Shown in pieces: positions 1-7,507 of a stretch of DNA of 64,000 nucleotides. Both the position numbers and the translations under genes were made by a program. The notes beneath the pieces are model-generated. The model saw only the letters and a list, made by a program, of their open reading frames with translations, did no database searches and was not told the origin of the DNA. Within the stretch, counting starts at the first letter, position 1. Every line of letters starts with the position of its first letter. The stretch is from Legionella micdadei (GTDB lineage Bacteria; Pseudomonadota; Gammaproteobacteria; Legionellales; Legionellaceae): positions 2,923,501 to 2,987,500 of the forward strand of contig NZ_LN614830.1 in NCBI RefSeq assembly GCF_000953635.1, given 5' to 3'.

Positions 1-777
1 AATGTCACCGAACATATTTTCGGCAACAATGACACCGAACTCCTCCGGGCGCCTCACTAACCATAACCCTACTGCATCAACATTTAAAATATCTGCTTTA
101 ATATGAGGATAATCACTAGCCACCGATTCAAACAGTTCACGCGCGAAAGCACCGCTTTGACGCAGCACATTCGGCTTATCCGCTAAAGTAACACGCGTCA
201 TCTTATGACGAACTGCATAATCGAAAGCGAACCTAAAAATGCGGGTTAACCCTTTTTTAGTTTGCAAGCGTAAGCTGCAACTAATCTCATTATTTGGCGT
301 CTCTTGCCAAGCTTGCTTTTCCTGTAACAGACTTTGAAGCGCTGCGGGAAGGGGATAATAATCAAATCCGGAGTATAGTCCTTCTGTGTTTTCCCTGATT
401 ACACAAAAATTAAAATCTGGACCTTCCGCTTTTATATTAAAACAAGGCCTAACATTTGCGAATAAATCCAATTGCTGTCTCAGTTGTATGATCGGAGAGA
501 CATAATGCAACTTCGCATGATTTAATTCGATGGCTAATTCAGCCTTGGCCTCTCGTTCAGGCTTGCTCGTTGTTGCACCAAGTAGTGTTGCATCCGCTTG
601 TTTAATAAGCGCCCACGTCCTTTCTGGTATTGGATTTCCTTCTTTTTGCCAAAATGTCCAACCAATATCACCAAAGCTTAATTCCGCTGGGATATCAAGT
701 GCTTTAAAAACAGGTATTGCCGCCATTGTCACATCCGCGCCAATACCATCCCCTGGCAAAACTGCTATCTTTATCAA
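1..777 (-). CDS. Isocitrate/isopropylmalate dehydrogenase-family enzyme (partial, C-terminus beyond window)
   Basis: About 259 codons are visible; the gene runs off the left edge. The N-terminus carries the LPGDGIG nucleotide-fold motif. Further on is RENTEGLYSG, with the catalytic Tyr, then the conserved Lys in ADKPNVLR, and near the edge VDAVGLWLVRRPEEF and ENMFGDI. RENTEGLY is typical of the isocitrate, homoisocitrate and tartrate branch; LeuB proteins usually have RELTGG instead. The substrate is probably a 2-hydroxy acid with a second carboxylate, oxidised and decarboxylated with NAD(P). The start is a TTG, three bases after the stop of the upstream hydrolase-like gene, so translation is probably coupled. 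It is the last visible gene of a four-gene leftward cluster with an aldolase and an ATP-grasp ligase. The family is clear; the substrate is not. Confidence 0.85.
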   Translation of the reverse strand, partial: MIKIAVLPGDGIGADVTMAAIPVFKALDIPAELSFGDIGWTFWQKEGNPIPERTWALIKQADATLLGATTSKPEREAKAELAIELNHAKLHYVSPIIQLRQQLDLFANVRPCFNIKAEGPDFNFCVIRENTEGLYSGFDYYPLPAALQSLLQEKQAWQETPNNEISCSLRLQTKKGLTRIFRFAFDYAVRHKMTRVTLADKPNVLRQSGAFARELFESVASDYPHIKADILNVDAVGLWLVRRPEEFGVIVAENMFGDI

Positions 778-780
778 GGA

Positions 781-1479
781 CTAAGCTCCACAACTTAATT
801 GTTCTAAGATGAGACTCTTACAATAATCTTGGTTATCTTGTAGAACCCTCATGCTCGCTTCAGGAACAATGACCAAGCGCCCAACTTTCGGCGTTATGAC
901 GTTATTTCTATTAACCAAATTTGAAAACTCACCAATTAAATGCAAATGATCAACCGTTGAATTGTTAAGAATCTCTGTTGAATCGGTCTCTAAAACACGC
1001 TGCAACCCAAAAATTAAGCGCTTTGACGCGATTTCTAGGTTATATCTTTGATAATCAATTTGCGGTGCCTTATTTGGGAAAAAAACATGATCATAAAGCC
1101 CTTCAAGTGCTTCCACAACGCGATTTCCTTTGCATAGCCGAATTACTTTGCCTAATTTTTCCTGCAATTGGTCATCAGCAAAAGTTGGGGTGGAAAATAG
1201 GACAATCGGCTTTTTCACCTGCTCAAAAAGAACAAAGCATTGCTGAAGGATAACCCCACCAAAAGAGAATCCAAAAAACGCATCATAATTGACAAGTTGC
1301 TTCTCTAATTCGTTTTGCCAAAGTCGATAGTAACCTTCGTTAGGAAGGTTGTCGGCAACGCTCAACGGGTCTACGAAATCAATCTGAAATTCGCAGTTAA
1401 GAAATGACAAGGTCTTGGCTATGTCTTCAATATCAGATTCTTGAGGCATTACTGGGGCAAGAGTTAGTATTTTTTTCAT
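781..1479 (-). CDS. Alpha/beta-hydrolase-fold protein with degenerate catalytic triad
   Basis: A 232-residue protein with a nucleophile elbow GFSFGG (Ser72) near the end of the first third, as in small thioesterase-like or carboxylesterase-like alpha/beta hydrolases. The positions where the other triad residues are expected are unusual. The acid segment reads LIGEFSNLVN, and the late IVPEASMRVL segment has Ser-Met where these families usually have Gly-His. Ser72 may therefore act without the usual His, or the protein may have lost hydrolase activity. It lies 32 bases after the aldolase gene and 3 bases before the dehydrogenase gene, so all are probably one transcript. No signal peptide. A role in handling an intermediate of the cluster is inference from context. 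Confidence 0.65.
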   Translation of the reverse strand: MKKILTLAPVMPQESDIEDIAKTLSFLNCEFQIDFVDPLSVADNLPNEGYYRLWQNELEKQLVNYDAFFGFSFGGVILQQCFVLFEQVKKPIVLFSTPTFADDQLQEKLGKVIRLCKGNRVVEALEGLYDHVFFPNKAPQIDYQRYNLEIASKRLIFGLQRVLETDSTEILNNSTVDHLHLIGEFSNLVNRNNVITPKVGRLVIVPEASMRVLQDNQDYCKSLILEQLSCGA

Positions 1480-1511
1480 TTTATTTTCAATTTGAAGCGG
1501 TTGTTTATCGA

Positions 1512-2396
1512 TTATAACGTTTCTTTATAGATTTTAAGATCCGCTGTTGAGAAGTCAGAAATCCCTCTAATAAACTCATCCATCTCAATGCCCTCATGAC
1601 CAATCCCTAGGGCGCTGCGGACGTAATTTGCTGCGGCTAAAATTTCTGGTAATTTATATTTCTTTATGTCTATTGCATGCAAATAAGCGATAAAAAACTC
1701 CGTTTTGAGGTTACCTATCCCTTTGCCCATCCCTGCAAGCGACACATCGATATACTGAGCACCGTGACTCAAAGCAGCTAAAGCATTTGCTTGCGCCAAC
1801 CCTAAATTGTCATGAGCATGAAATCCAAAAGGAATAGGATACTGTTTAGTGTATTTTTTATAAATCGCTTGTATTCTTGAAGGCAGCATGCTGCCATTTG
1901 AATCTGCGAAATAAATCATATTAGGATTATGACAAGAAAGAACCTCGACCGCCTGATCTAATTCATTTTCCTTATAATAAGACATGTGAATTAAATTGGC
2001 TGACGTTTCTAAATCTAACTCCTTCGCCCAAGAAAGAACAGGATATGCCGACTCTACCTGGCCCTTAGCAATGCAAATTCTCAGCAGCGTAATTCCGCAC
2101 GCTTTTAATTCTTCAAGATCACGCTTTTTAACATTTTCAGGGTGTGCCATGACTGCAATCTTTGCATTTTTTATTAATGACCGACAAAAAAGAAGGTACT
2201 CTTTTTCACAAAGTCCAGCCCTGCCTAAATTTTCAATCGGATGCAAAGAACCGTTGCGATAACCTATTTCAATGTATTCAAGACCTGATTGATCAAGCAA
2301 CTTTAAGATTTCTTCTAAGTCCTTGTCATTAAAATGAAAATTCGTTCGATGGCCACCATCTCTTAATGATGCATCTAAAACTTTGATTATATCCAT
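1512..2396 (-). CDS. DRE-TIM metallolyase family aldolase (4-hydroxy-2-oxovalerate aldolase-like)
   Basis: A 294-residue TIM-barrel enzyme. The N-terminal LDASLRDGG is the DRE-TIM metal and substrate site (Asp8, Arg12, Asp13). FHAHDNLGLAQAN carries the two metal-binding His residues, and SLAGMGKGIGNLKTE resembles the glycine-rich loop of 4-hydroxy-2-oxovalerate aldolases and of homocitrate and isopropylmalate synthases. The protein lacks the regulatory C-terminal domain of LeuA and is shorter than typical homocitrate synthases. It probably makes or breaks a C-C bond next to a 2-oxo acid. The neighbouring dehydrogenase could process the product, as in 2-oxo acid elongation, although no aconitase-type isomerase is visible. 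No aromatic meta-cleavage genes are nearby, so a catabolic DmpG role is not supported. Confidence 0.8.
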   Translation of the reverse strand: MDIIKVLDASLRDGGHRTNFHFNDKDLEEILKLLDQSGLEYIEIGYRNGSLHPIENLGRAGLCEKEYLLFCRSLIKNAKIAVMAHPENVKKRDLEELKACGITLLRICIAKGQVESAYPVLSWAKELDLETSANLIHMSYYKENELDQAVEVLSCHNPNMIYFADSNGSMLPSRIQAIYKKYTKQYPIPFGFHAHDNLGLAQANALAALSHGAQYIDVSLAGMGKGIGNLKTEFFIAYLHAIDIKKYKLPEILAAANYVRSALGIGHEGIEMDEFIRGISDFSTADLKIYKETL

Positions 2397-2430
2397 TGTA
2401 ATACTACCACTTTCTCTTTGAGCCTATTGC

Positions 2431-3450
2431 TTAGCCAAAGTAGATAAATAATTCATAGAGAAGGCCCAAAAATATTACAAAAAAAATACTTTTTGTATAA
2501 AAATTAACCTTCTTATTAGTATATAGCACATGCAGGTAAGAAAGAGGATGGCGATATATAAGGCTACGCATGATCTTTTTCGTCACGCGAATAGGAATGC
2601 CGCTCATTGGAATTTCATGAATTCTGATACTAGGATTAACATTCATCTCAATAATGACGCCTTTTGATTCTTCAATTGGAACATTAATATCTTCGCATTC
2701 GACATCAATACCAACTAGATCTAAATTTAATATCGTTGCAGCGCGGATGAGCAACTTACTATTTTCTTTACAGATTTGCTTTCCAAGCGATTTAAAAGTA
2801 CCCCCTCTTGTCGCGTTGCAAGTATAAGCTAAAGAGACTCGCTCGTCTTTAGAAGGAATATAATCTACTCCTAATTTCAATTCATTTAATTTGATATAGC
2901 ATTCCTCATCGATCACAATATTTCCCAAGGCATTATTCAGCTTTGCACGCTGCGCATTGGTACGTTTAACCAATTGTTCTATCGTGTGTTTACCATCACC
3001 AACCACATGGGCAGGATATCTGCGGACGACTCCAATTACCCGCTGATTAAAGACAAGCACCCGATAAGACTTTAACCCAGCGTGAAACTCTTCTATGCTT
3101 AGGTATTCATAAAATGGGAAAGTATTCTCTAGATATCGTTTTAATTGCCCGATGTTTTGAATATTACATAGGACATCACGGCCTCGGTAACCATTCTTTG
3201 TGGGCTTTGCAACTAAAGGGAAGGTCAGATCTGCTATTCTTGACTCAAGCTCACCTTTTTCAAATTCATTTGCATGCAATACAGTTGCTTTAGGGACCGG
3301 AATTCCTCCTCTTTCTAGCACTTTATTCATGCAATACTTATTTAAGGCAATACTTGCACAGCAATAATCATTAAATGGAGCATCACCCCCACGGAAATAG
3401 TAATGCTTTTTACCTAGCCTTACTGCAAATCCTTCAATCGTGTTAATCAA
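2431..3450 (-). CDS. ATP-grasp carboxylate-amine ligase (cyanophycin synthetase C-terminal-like) with membrane tail
   Basis: A 339-residue ATP-grasp protein. It opens with a segment containing YYFRGGDAPFN, followed by FPLVAKPTKNGYRGRDV (ATP-binding Lys), VVGDGKHTIEQLV (shared with cyanophycin and glutathione-type ligases), GIDVECEDI, and the metal-ligand motif IIEMNVNPS. The last 20 or so residues form a hydrophobic segment, suggesting a C-terminal membrane anchor, which is unusual in this family. It probably ligates an amino acid or amine to a carboxylate using ATP. The start given is TTG at 3450. The frame stays open upstream to a TAG at 3544-3546 without an ATG, so the true N-terminus is uncertain. 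First gene of the leftward cluster. Confidence 0.8.
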   Translation of the reverse strand: MINTIEGFAVRLGKKHYYFRGGDAPFNDYCCASIALNKYCMNKVLERGGIPVPKATVLHANEFEKGELESRIADLTFPLVAKPTKNGYRGRDVLCNIQNIGQLKRYLENTFPFYEYLSIEEFHAGLKSYRVLVFNQRVIGVVRRYPAHVVGDGKHTIEQLVKRTNAQRAKLNNALGNIVIDEECYIKLNELKLGVDYIPSKDERVSLAYTCNATRGGTFKSLGKQICKENSKLLIRAATILNLDLVGIDVECEDINVPIEESKGVIIEMNVNPSIRIHEIPMSGIPIRVTKKIMRSLIYRHPLSYLHVLYTNKKVNFYTKSIFFVIFLGLLYELFIYFG

Positions 3451-3758
3451 TTCGGTAGGGAGTAATAAATCTAATGCGCTTTGGTAATAAAGTTCTGCAT
3501 TCTTATCTATTGCGGAATCCTCTTGCGAAAATTTAAGGTAATCCTAGCATATTTTAGAGAGGAGGGAACCTTCCCCAAAGCACGAACAGGGTAATTGCAT
3601 ACAACAAAATTTTTAATCAATTGAAATAATTATGGTAACTCCTCAGGTACATCATCCTAAGCACGTCTTTTTACGCGAAGGATCACGTGGGGTAGCTCTC
3701 TCTAATATATCCTTGTTATAAATTTTTCCATTCAGGACTAAATGCGAGTTTTATTTAC
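3451..3758. other. Gap upstream of the ATP-grasp gene
   Basis: No independent gene is seen. On the minus strand the ATP-grasp frame continues open, with protein-like composition, from 3450 to 3543, where it meets an in-frame TAG at 3544-3546. An ATG at 3598-3600 lies upstream of that stop in the same frame. This may be a lost or altered N-terminus, or simply leader DNA. A plus-strand 29-codon frame beginning at 3632 is too short to support. The cluster promoter presumably lies here, but no convincing -35/-10 pair was recognised. Confidence 0.4.
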
Positions 3759-4316
3759 TTAGCCTCCTTGAATTGATTCAGAACAAGATGCAGCGACTGA
3801 ATCAATTTGAGCGTCATATTCTTTATCAGTCATGTTGCTCGAATTCTTAAGGAGTGCCACTAATTTAGGTTGCGAACAATTACAAAAATTTGTGGCGGTT
3901 TCTTTTGCTTGGTCTGTCATTTTGGGATAAATAAGATTCCAAGTATCCTGGCAGAATTGGCTTATATCTTTATCACTAGCTTTATCTAAGCCAACCTCTT
4001 CTTCTAGAGAATCCATCGTATTGTGCAATAGAGTGCGGGACATACAAACTTGAATTGCTTTATCGACAGCCGCATCAGTATCTAAAGGTTGGGTTAAAGC
4101 ACAAGCGCAATACTTTTCCCCAAAATTTTTATAACCTGCCATATTGCCCACGTCACTTACCCTTTTCATCCAAGATGAAAGGCAAATTGCCTGAAATGAC
4201 TCTGCTTGTTTATTCGTATCATCATCCGTTTCAGCAGAGGTCATGAGTGGTAAAAAACAAGTGATGATAGCCGCTAAGATCAAGGCAGGACTTATTTTTG
4301 ATTGATGCAACCGCAT
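3759..4316 (-). CDS. Secreted cysteine-rich protein of unknown function
   Basis: A 185-residue protein with a signal peptide (basic start, hydrophobic core about residues 10-26, Ala-Glu after Ser). The mature part has two repeats of a similar pattern: FQAICLSSWMKRV then KYCACALTQ, and QFCQDTWNLIYPKM then FCNCSQPKLV. Each repeat has a single Cys in a helix-like segment followed by a CxC pair, with further single Cys residues, so disulfide pairing in the periplasm is likely. I do not recognise a named domain. It stands alone, with a 96-base gap to the next leftward gene. A structural or periplasmic-binding role is possible but not shown. Confidence 0.75.
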   Translation of the reverse strand: MRLHQSKISPALILAAIITCFLPLMTSAETDDDTNKQAESFQAICLSSWMKRVSDVGNMAGYKNFGEKYCACALTQPLDTDAAVDKAIQVCMSRTLLHNTMDSLEEEVGLDKASDKDISQFCQDTWNLIYPKMTDQAKETATNFCNCSQPKLVALLKNSSNMTDKEYDAQIDSVAASCSESIQGG

Positions 4317-4412
4317 AATGCTCCCTCCATTGGATAATGATTAATCCTTCATGTTGTCCGATTTATCATAGCTGAAAGAGAATAAATAAGCTAATTCAGA
4401 CATTAATCCGGT

Positions 4413-5111
4413 TTAGGCATAATGCAACATTTTAAGCTGGGCTACCATTTCTCCGTAGCCCGATTCGATATTAATGTAATTTTTTGTGGCAAGATAATAA
4501 GAAAGAGATCCATCATCCTGAGCATGGTTAGACTGTAGGGCAACATTGAAATTAAGTCGCTTTAGCCGCTCATAATCTTCTTTTTTAGTCACAAAATAAA
4601 AATTTCGGTGATTCGTGAAAGCCCGATAGTGGAGGGCTTTCGCATCTTTAGCCAAAGAACGGTTAGGGAAATACTCTTTGATGGAATAATTCCGATTATT
4701 GTGCACAGCAATCACTTTGCCTTTAGGCAATAATCGAATAATTTTATTCGCCAACTTTTTGACCTCTCTATGAGCAGCCAACGAATAAGGTCCATATTTT
4801 TTCAGCGTCCTTTTTATACCTTTGTCAGTAAAAATGCGGTTAGGGTCAAACTCGTAATGAACACCCCTTAAGTAAAATTCAACATTGCGTTTGCCGGAGT
4901 GCTTAAGGGTGATCAATGATCCACCCTCCCGCTTAATAAAACATTTAGCAGCAGCTAACGCAGTAAATTCACTCTCATGCAGGTGAACAAACGTTTTGCC
5001 CCGGCCGTGTAATTTTATCACCCTAACTTTCGTATCACCCAATTTAACCACATGCGTTTGCGCATGAACTAAGCTGCTAACGATCAAAAACAGGTATAAA
5101 AAATATTTCAT
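4413..5111 (-). CDS. Secreted protein of unknown function, possible metal-dependent hydrolase
   Basis: A 232-residue protein with a short signal peptide ending near VHAQ. Notable mature features are FVHLHESEFTA, a DPNRIFTDKG segment, AVHNNRNYS and a late NIESGYGE. A His-x-His-Glu cluster, a later His and a Glu near the C-terminus are arranged as in some zinc peptidases or amidases of the M14 type, but this is only a pattern resemblance. The protein is basic and compact, with no membrane segment after the signal. It lies alone between the Cys-rich secreted protein and the chitinase. Export is well supported; the enzymatic role is a guess. Confidence 0.7.
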   Translation of the reverse strand: MKYFLYLFLIVSSLVHAQTHVVKLGDTKVRVIKLHGRGKTFVHLHESEFTALAAAKCFIKREGGSLITLKHSGKRNVEFYLRGVHYEFDPNRIFTDKGIKRTLKKYGPYSLAAHREVKKLANKIIRLLPKGKVIAVHNNRNYSIKEYFPNRSLAKDAKALHYRAFTNHRNFYFVTKKEDYERLKRLNFNVALQSNHAQDDGSLSYYLATKNYINIESGYGEMVAQLKMLHYA

Positions 5112-5179
5112 ATTTGCTGATTAACTTTAAATTGACCAATTATTATACTTTGTTCGGCGCAATTTAGGCAACTTCTCTT

Positions 5180-6691
5180 TTAATTGCAGTTACGCTTATA
5201 AGCTGCGACTAAACTATTAGAGTTGGATACTGGCAAATCAGTATCTGCGCTCCACATGATTGCTCCTTTCAATCCTTTCTTTTTCACAAATTCGCACACG
5301 GATTTAACGACTTCCGGAGACTGATACCCCACAAATTGCTTACTAGAGGAATTATAGAGATAAGCTCCGGTAATAAATGATTTATTTTCGACATCCAGTG
5401 CATGAACAAGATAACGCGTGTAACCCAGCTCCTTGATTACTCTGTCGACTGATTTATAAGGGAGCATTCCTGCCTGATTGGTATAGGTTGCCGCAAATTG
5501 ACTGGCACCTGTCCAGGGTTGTTCAAAGCCTGGATGCTCGCTATCCTCCCCTTGCTCAACACCCGCAAATCCTCGCCCATAAGCTGCAAGACCGATTTGC
5601 AATTTTTCTTTTGGCATTCCATAAGCCAACACTTGTTCAGTGACCGAGTCCGTAGCGTAAGTTATTGCAAATTCATCTTTACGGCTGGTTTCGGGTTGCC
5701 TAAGATATGCATGAATGGAAGTATAAGGATCGCTATCATGACTCCAAGGACCATGCAAATCATAAGTCATTAAATTAACGCTGTCAGCGTACTGCGAAAT
5801 TTGCTTAAACCAGCCCCCCTCCACCGACTGATTAATCGCTTCTAAGTACTCTTTATTTACCGTGATAGTTACAGAAACATAAGTCTCAGCCCCTAAAGTT
5901 TGTCGGCTGGCTTTAACTAGCTCATACAACCGTTTATAGTCGGCCAACGTCTTCGTATCAGGAGGTAATTGCGCCCCCGTTTGTAAATTAATAGGCGGTT
6001 CGAAATCATAATCCACTCCTTTTAAATTCTTAAAATGCCCCACCCATGATTTAAATTGATTTAAAAATTTGTTTTGATTGGCAAAAATCGCATCGAACGT
6101 GTAACTGCTAATCCCTTTATTACTCACTGTATTTGCACCGCCTATGGCAATGATCCGTTTTGATGCGTACTTGTTTGAATTAATAAAAGCACCAAAACTA
6201 TTAAGCTGGCCTACCCCTTTTTGATCTGTGTAGGTAAATAGCTCCTTTACACCGGTATTCCCATTGACTTGCACTGACGAACAAGCCCCTTCATTCGCAC
6301 GGCAAAACATTAAGAAATCATTGCTTTCAGGCGGTAAAGATACCCAGGAAGCTTCAAATGGCAATTCGCCCCAAAGATCAGAAAAATGCATTAAGCCATC
6401 CCAGGCATTAGGGATCTGGTATTGTGCTTGGTTAGGATCCTTGCTATTCCAGACCTGCATAAAACTCCAAGCTACTACCTCTGCATTGTTAAATTGGGCG
6501 ACCATATCCTGATTGAATACATACTTTAATTGGCCATACGGTTGGCCATTTTTATAGGCCCCGTCGTACTCGTAAGGATTATCACCATACATCGACCATC
6601 CAGTGGTATAGAGTGTCAGTGATGAATTAGCTGCAATAGGAAAAAATAAGACAGCTAATGCGGATAACATGATTGATTTGTGCGTCTTCAT
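5180..6691 (-). CDS. Secreted GH18 chitinase
   Basis: A glycoside hydrolase family 18 enzyme that cleaves beta-1,4-linked N-acetylglucosamine polymers. The catalytic signature reads GVDYDFE (DxxDxDxE type, acid Glu about residue 231), preceded by a strand RIIAIGG and followed by NLMTYDLHGPW (MTYD substrate-positioning motif) and a late GAIMWSAD strand, together covering the TIM barrel. A signal peptide of about 24 residues directs export. The start is placed at the ATG at 6691, with AGAGG five bases ahead; an in-frame GTG lies two codons upstream. No separate chitin-binding module is obvious in about 503 residues. The gene follows the LuxR-type regulator, with a palindrome between them that may be the regulator's operator. 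Confidence 0.93.
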   Translation of the reverse strand: MKTHKSIMLSALAVLFFPIAANSSLTLYTTGWSMYGDNPYEYDGAYKNGQPYGQLKYVFNQDMVAQFNNAEVVAWSFMQVWNSKDPNQAQYQIPNAWDGLMHFSDLWGELPFEASWVSLPPESNDFLMFCRANEGACSSVQVNGNTGVKELFTYTDQKGVGQLNSFGAFINSNKYASKRIIAIGGANTVSNKGISSYTFDAIFANQNKFLNQFKSWVGHFKNLKGVDYDFEPPINLQTGAQLPPDTKTLADYKRLYELVKASRQTLGAETYVSVTITVNKEYLEAINQSVEGGWFKQISQYADSVNLMTYDLHGPWSHDSDPYTSIHAYLRQPETSRKDEFAITYATDSVTEQVLAYGMPKEKLQIGLAAYGRGFAGVEQGEDSEHPGFEQPWTGASQFAATYTNQAGMLPYKSVDRVIKELGYTRYLVHALDVENKSFITGAYLYNSSSKQFVGYQSPEVVKSVCEFVKKKGLKGAIMWSADTDLPVSNSNSLVAAYKRNCN

Positions 6692-6744
6692 AACCACCTC
6701 TTCGTCATTAATTGTGCAAATTTTATCTTTAGAGGTAATTACTG

Positions 6745-6770
6745 AACCACTGATATTTTTGACAGGGGTT
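6745..6770. promoter_or_regulatory. lux-box-like palindrome upstream of the chitinase gene
   Basis: Arms AACCACTG and CAGGGGTT are separated by 10 bases and match as inverted repeats at 7 of 8 positions. The CTG-N10-CAG core is the hallmark spacing of LuxR-type operators. The site is about 54 bases before the chitinase ATG and overlaps the stop codon of the LuxR-type gene, so it is well placed to control the chitinase. Binding is inferred from pattern only. Confidence 0.55.
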
Positions 6771-7506
6771 ATAAAGTGAGCAATTGCTCTTCTAAAGCCT
6801 TTGCCAGCGATTGATATTTATTTTTCGTACCTAGTTTTTTATTTATTTTTTGGATATGAAAATTAATTGTCCTTTCACTTAACTCCAGCAATTGTGCCAT
6901 TTGTTTTACTGAATAATGTTTGGCAATAAGTAGTAAACATTGAATTTCGCGCTGCGTTAAGCGAAATGATTGTTTCTCTTGTGTTTCATTAAGAAGATGA
7001 ATTTGAATGTAATGATAATAAAGATGAGCTGCAACAAACAATTCGTACTGTAAACCCTGTTGCTGAAGAATGCTCTGCTCATTTTGCATTTGCACTAGCA
7101 GTAAAATTGCAAAATTATTCTGTGGACCATGAATAGGTATTGACAGCCCTGCCTTAGTACCAAAAGCAATCGAATCTAAGCGCATTTTCCGCTCCGTTGC
7201 AGAAATAGCCTGGGTTAATTGTTGTTTGATATCCCAATAAATCGGTAAATGGCTGTTATACACAAAACTTAGAGTACTATCGATACCATGATAGTGTTCA
7301 GCAAGATAATGCTTATGCCAGTCTTTAAAATTAGCCGAGCTCATGTCGTATTTTAATTTATTAGCGGAATTTGGATGATAAGCATAATAGGTGAAAGAAA
7401 AAGTCGTTATGCCTTTTTTATTTAAATAACGCTCTAAAGCGTGATCACATTGATTAATTAGATTGGCTTGTGCGAGTTCATTTTCAAATTGCTTTAAATC
7501 CCACAT
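6769..7506 (-). CDS. LuxR-family transcriptional regulator with autoinducer-binding domain (LuxR solo)
   Basis: A 245-residue protein with an N-terminal signal-binding domain (about 20-170) and a C-terminal LuxR HTH (about 182-238, LTQREIQCLLL then SERTINFHIQKINKKLG). The residues that contact acyl-homoserine lactone in TraR/LuxR are present with the family spacing: Trp63, Tyr67, Asp76, Trp91, and Gly120 one position off. In the HTH, the usual Gly in AxGxS is His. No LuxI synthase is visible in the window, so this looks like a solo receptor for a foreign or unlinked signal. It is one base downstream of the MFS gene, so they are cotranscribed, and it precedes the chitinase. Confidence 0.88.
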   Translation of the reverse strand: MWDLKQFENELAQANLINQCDHALERYLNKKGITTFSFTYYAYHPNSANKLKYDMSSANFKDWHKHYLAEHYHGIDSTLSFVYNSHLPIYWDIKQQLTQAISATERKMRLDSIAFGTKAGLSIPIHGPQNNFAILLLVQMQNEQSILQQQGLQYELFVAAHLYYHYIQIHLLNETQEKQSFRLTQREIQCLLLIAKHYSVKQMAQLLELSERTINFHIQKINKKLGTKNKYQSLAKALEEQLLTL

Positions 7507-7507
7507 G

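Noticed and set aside
3632..3721. Plus-strand 29-codon frame
   Set aside because: Too short, no family, no ribosome-binding site.
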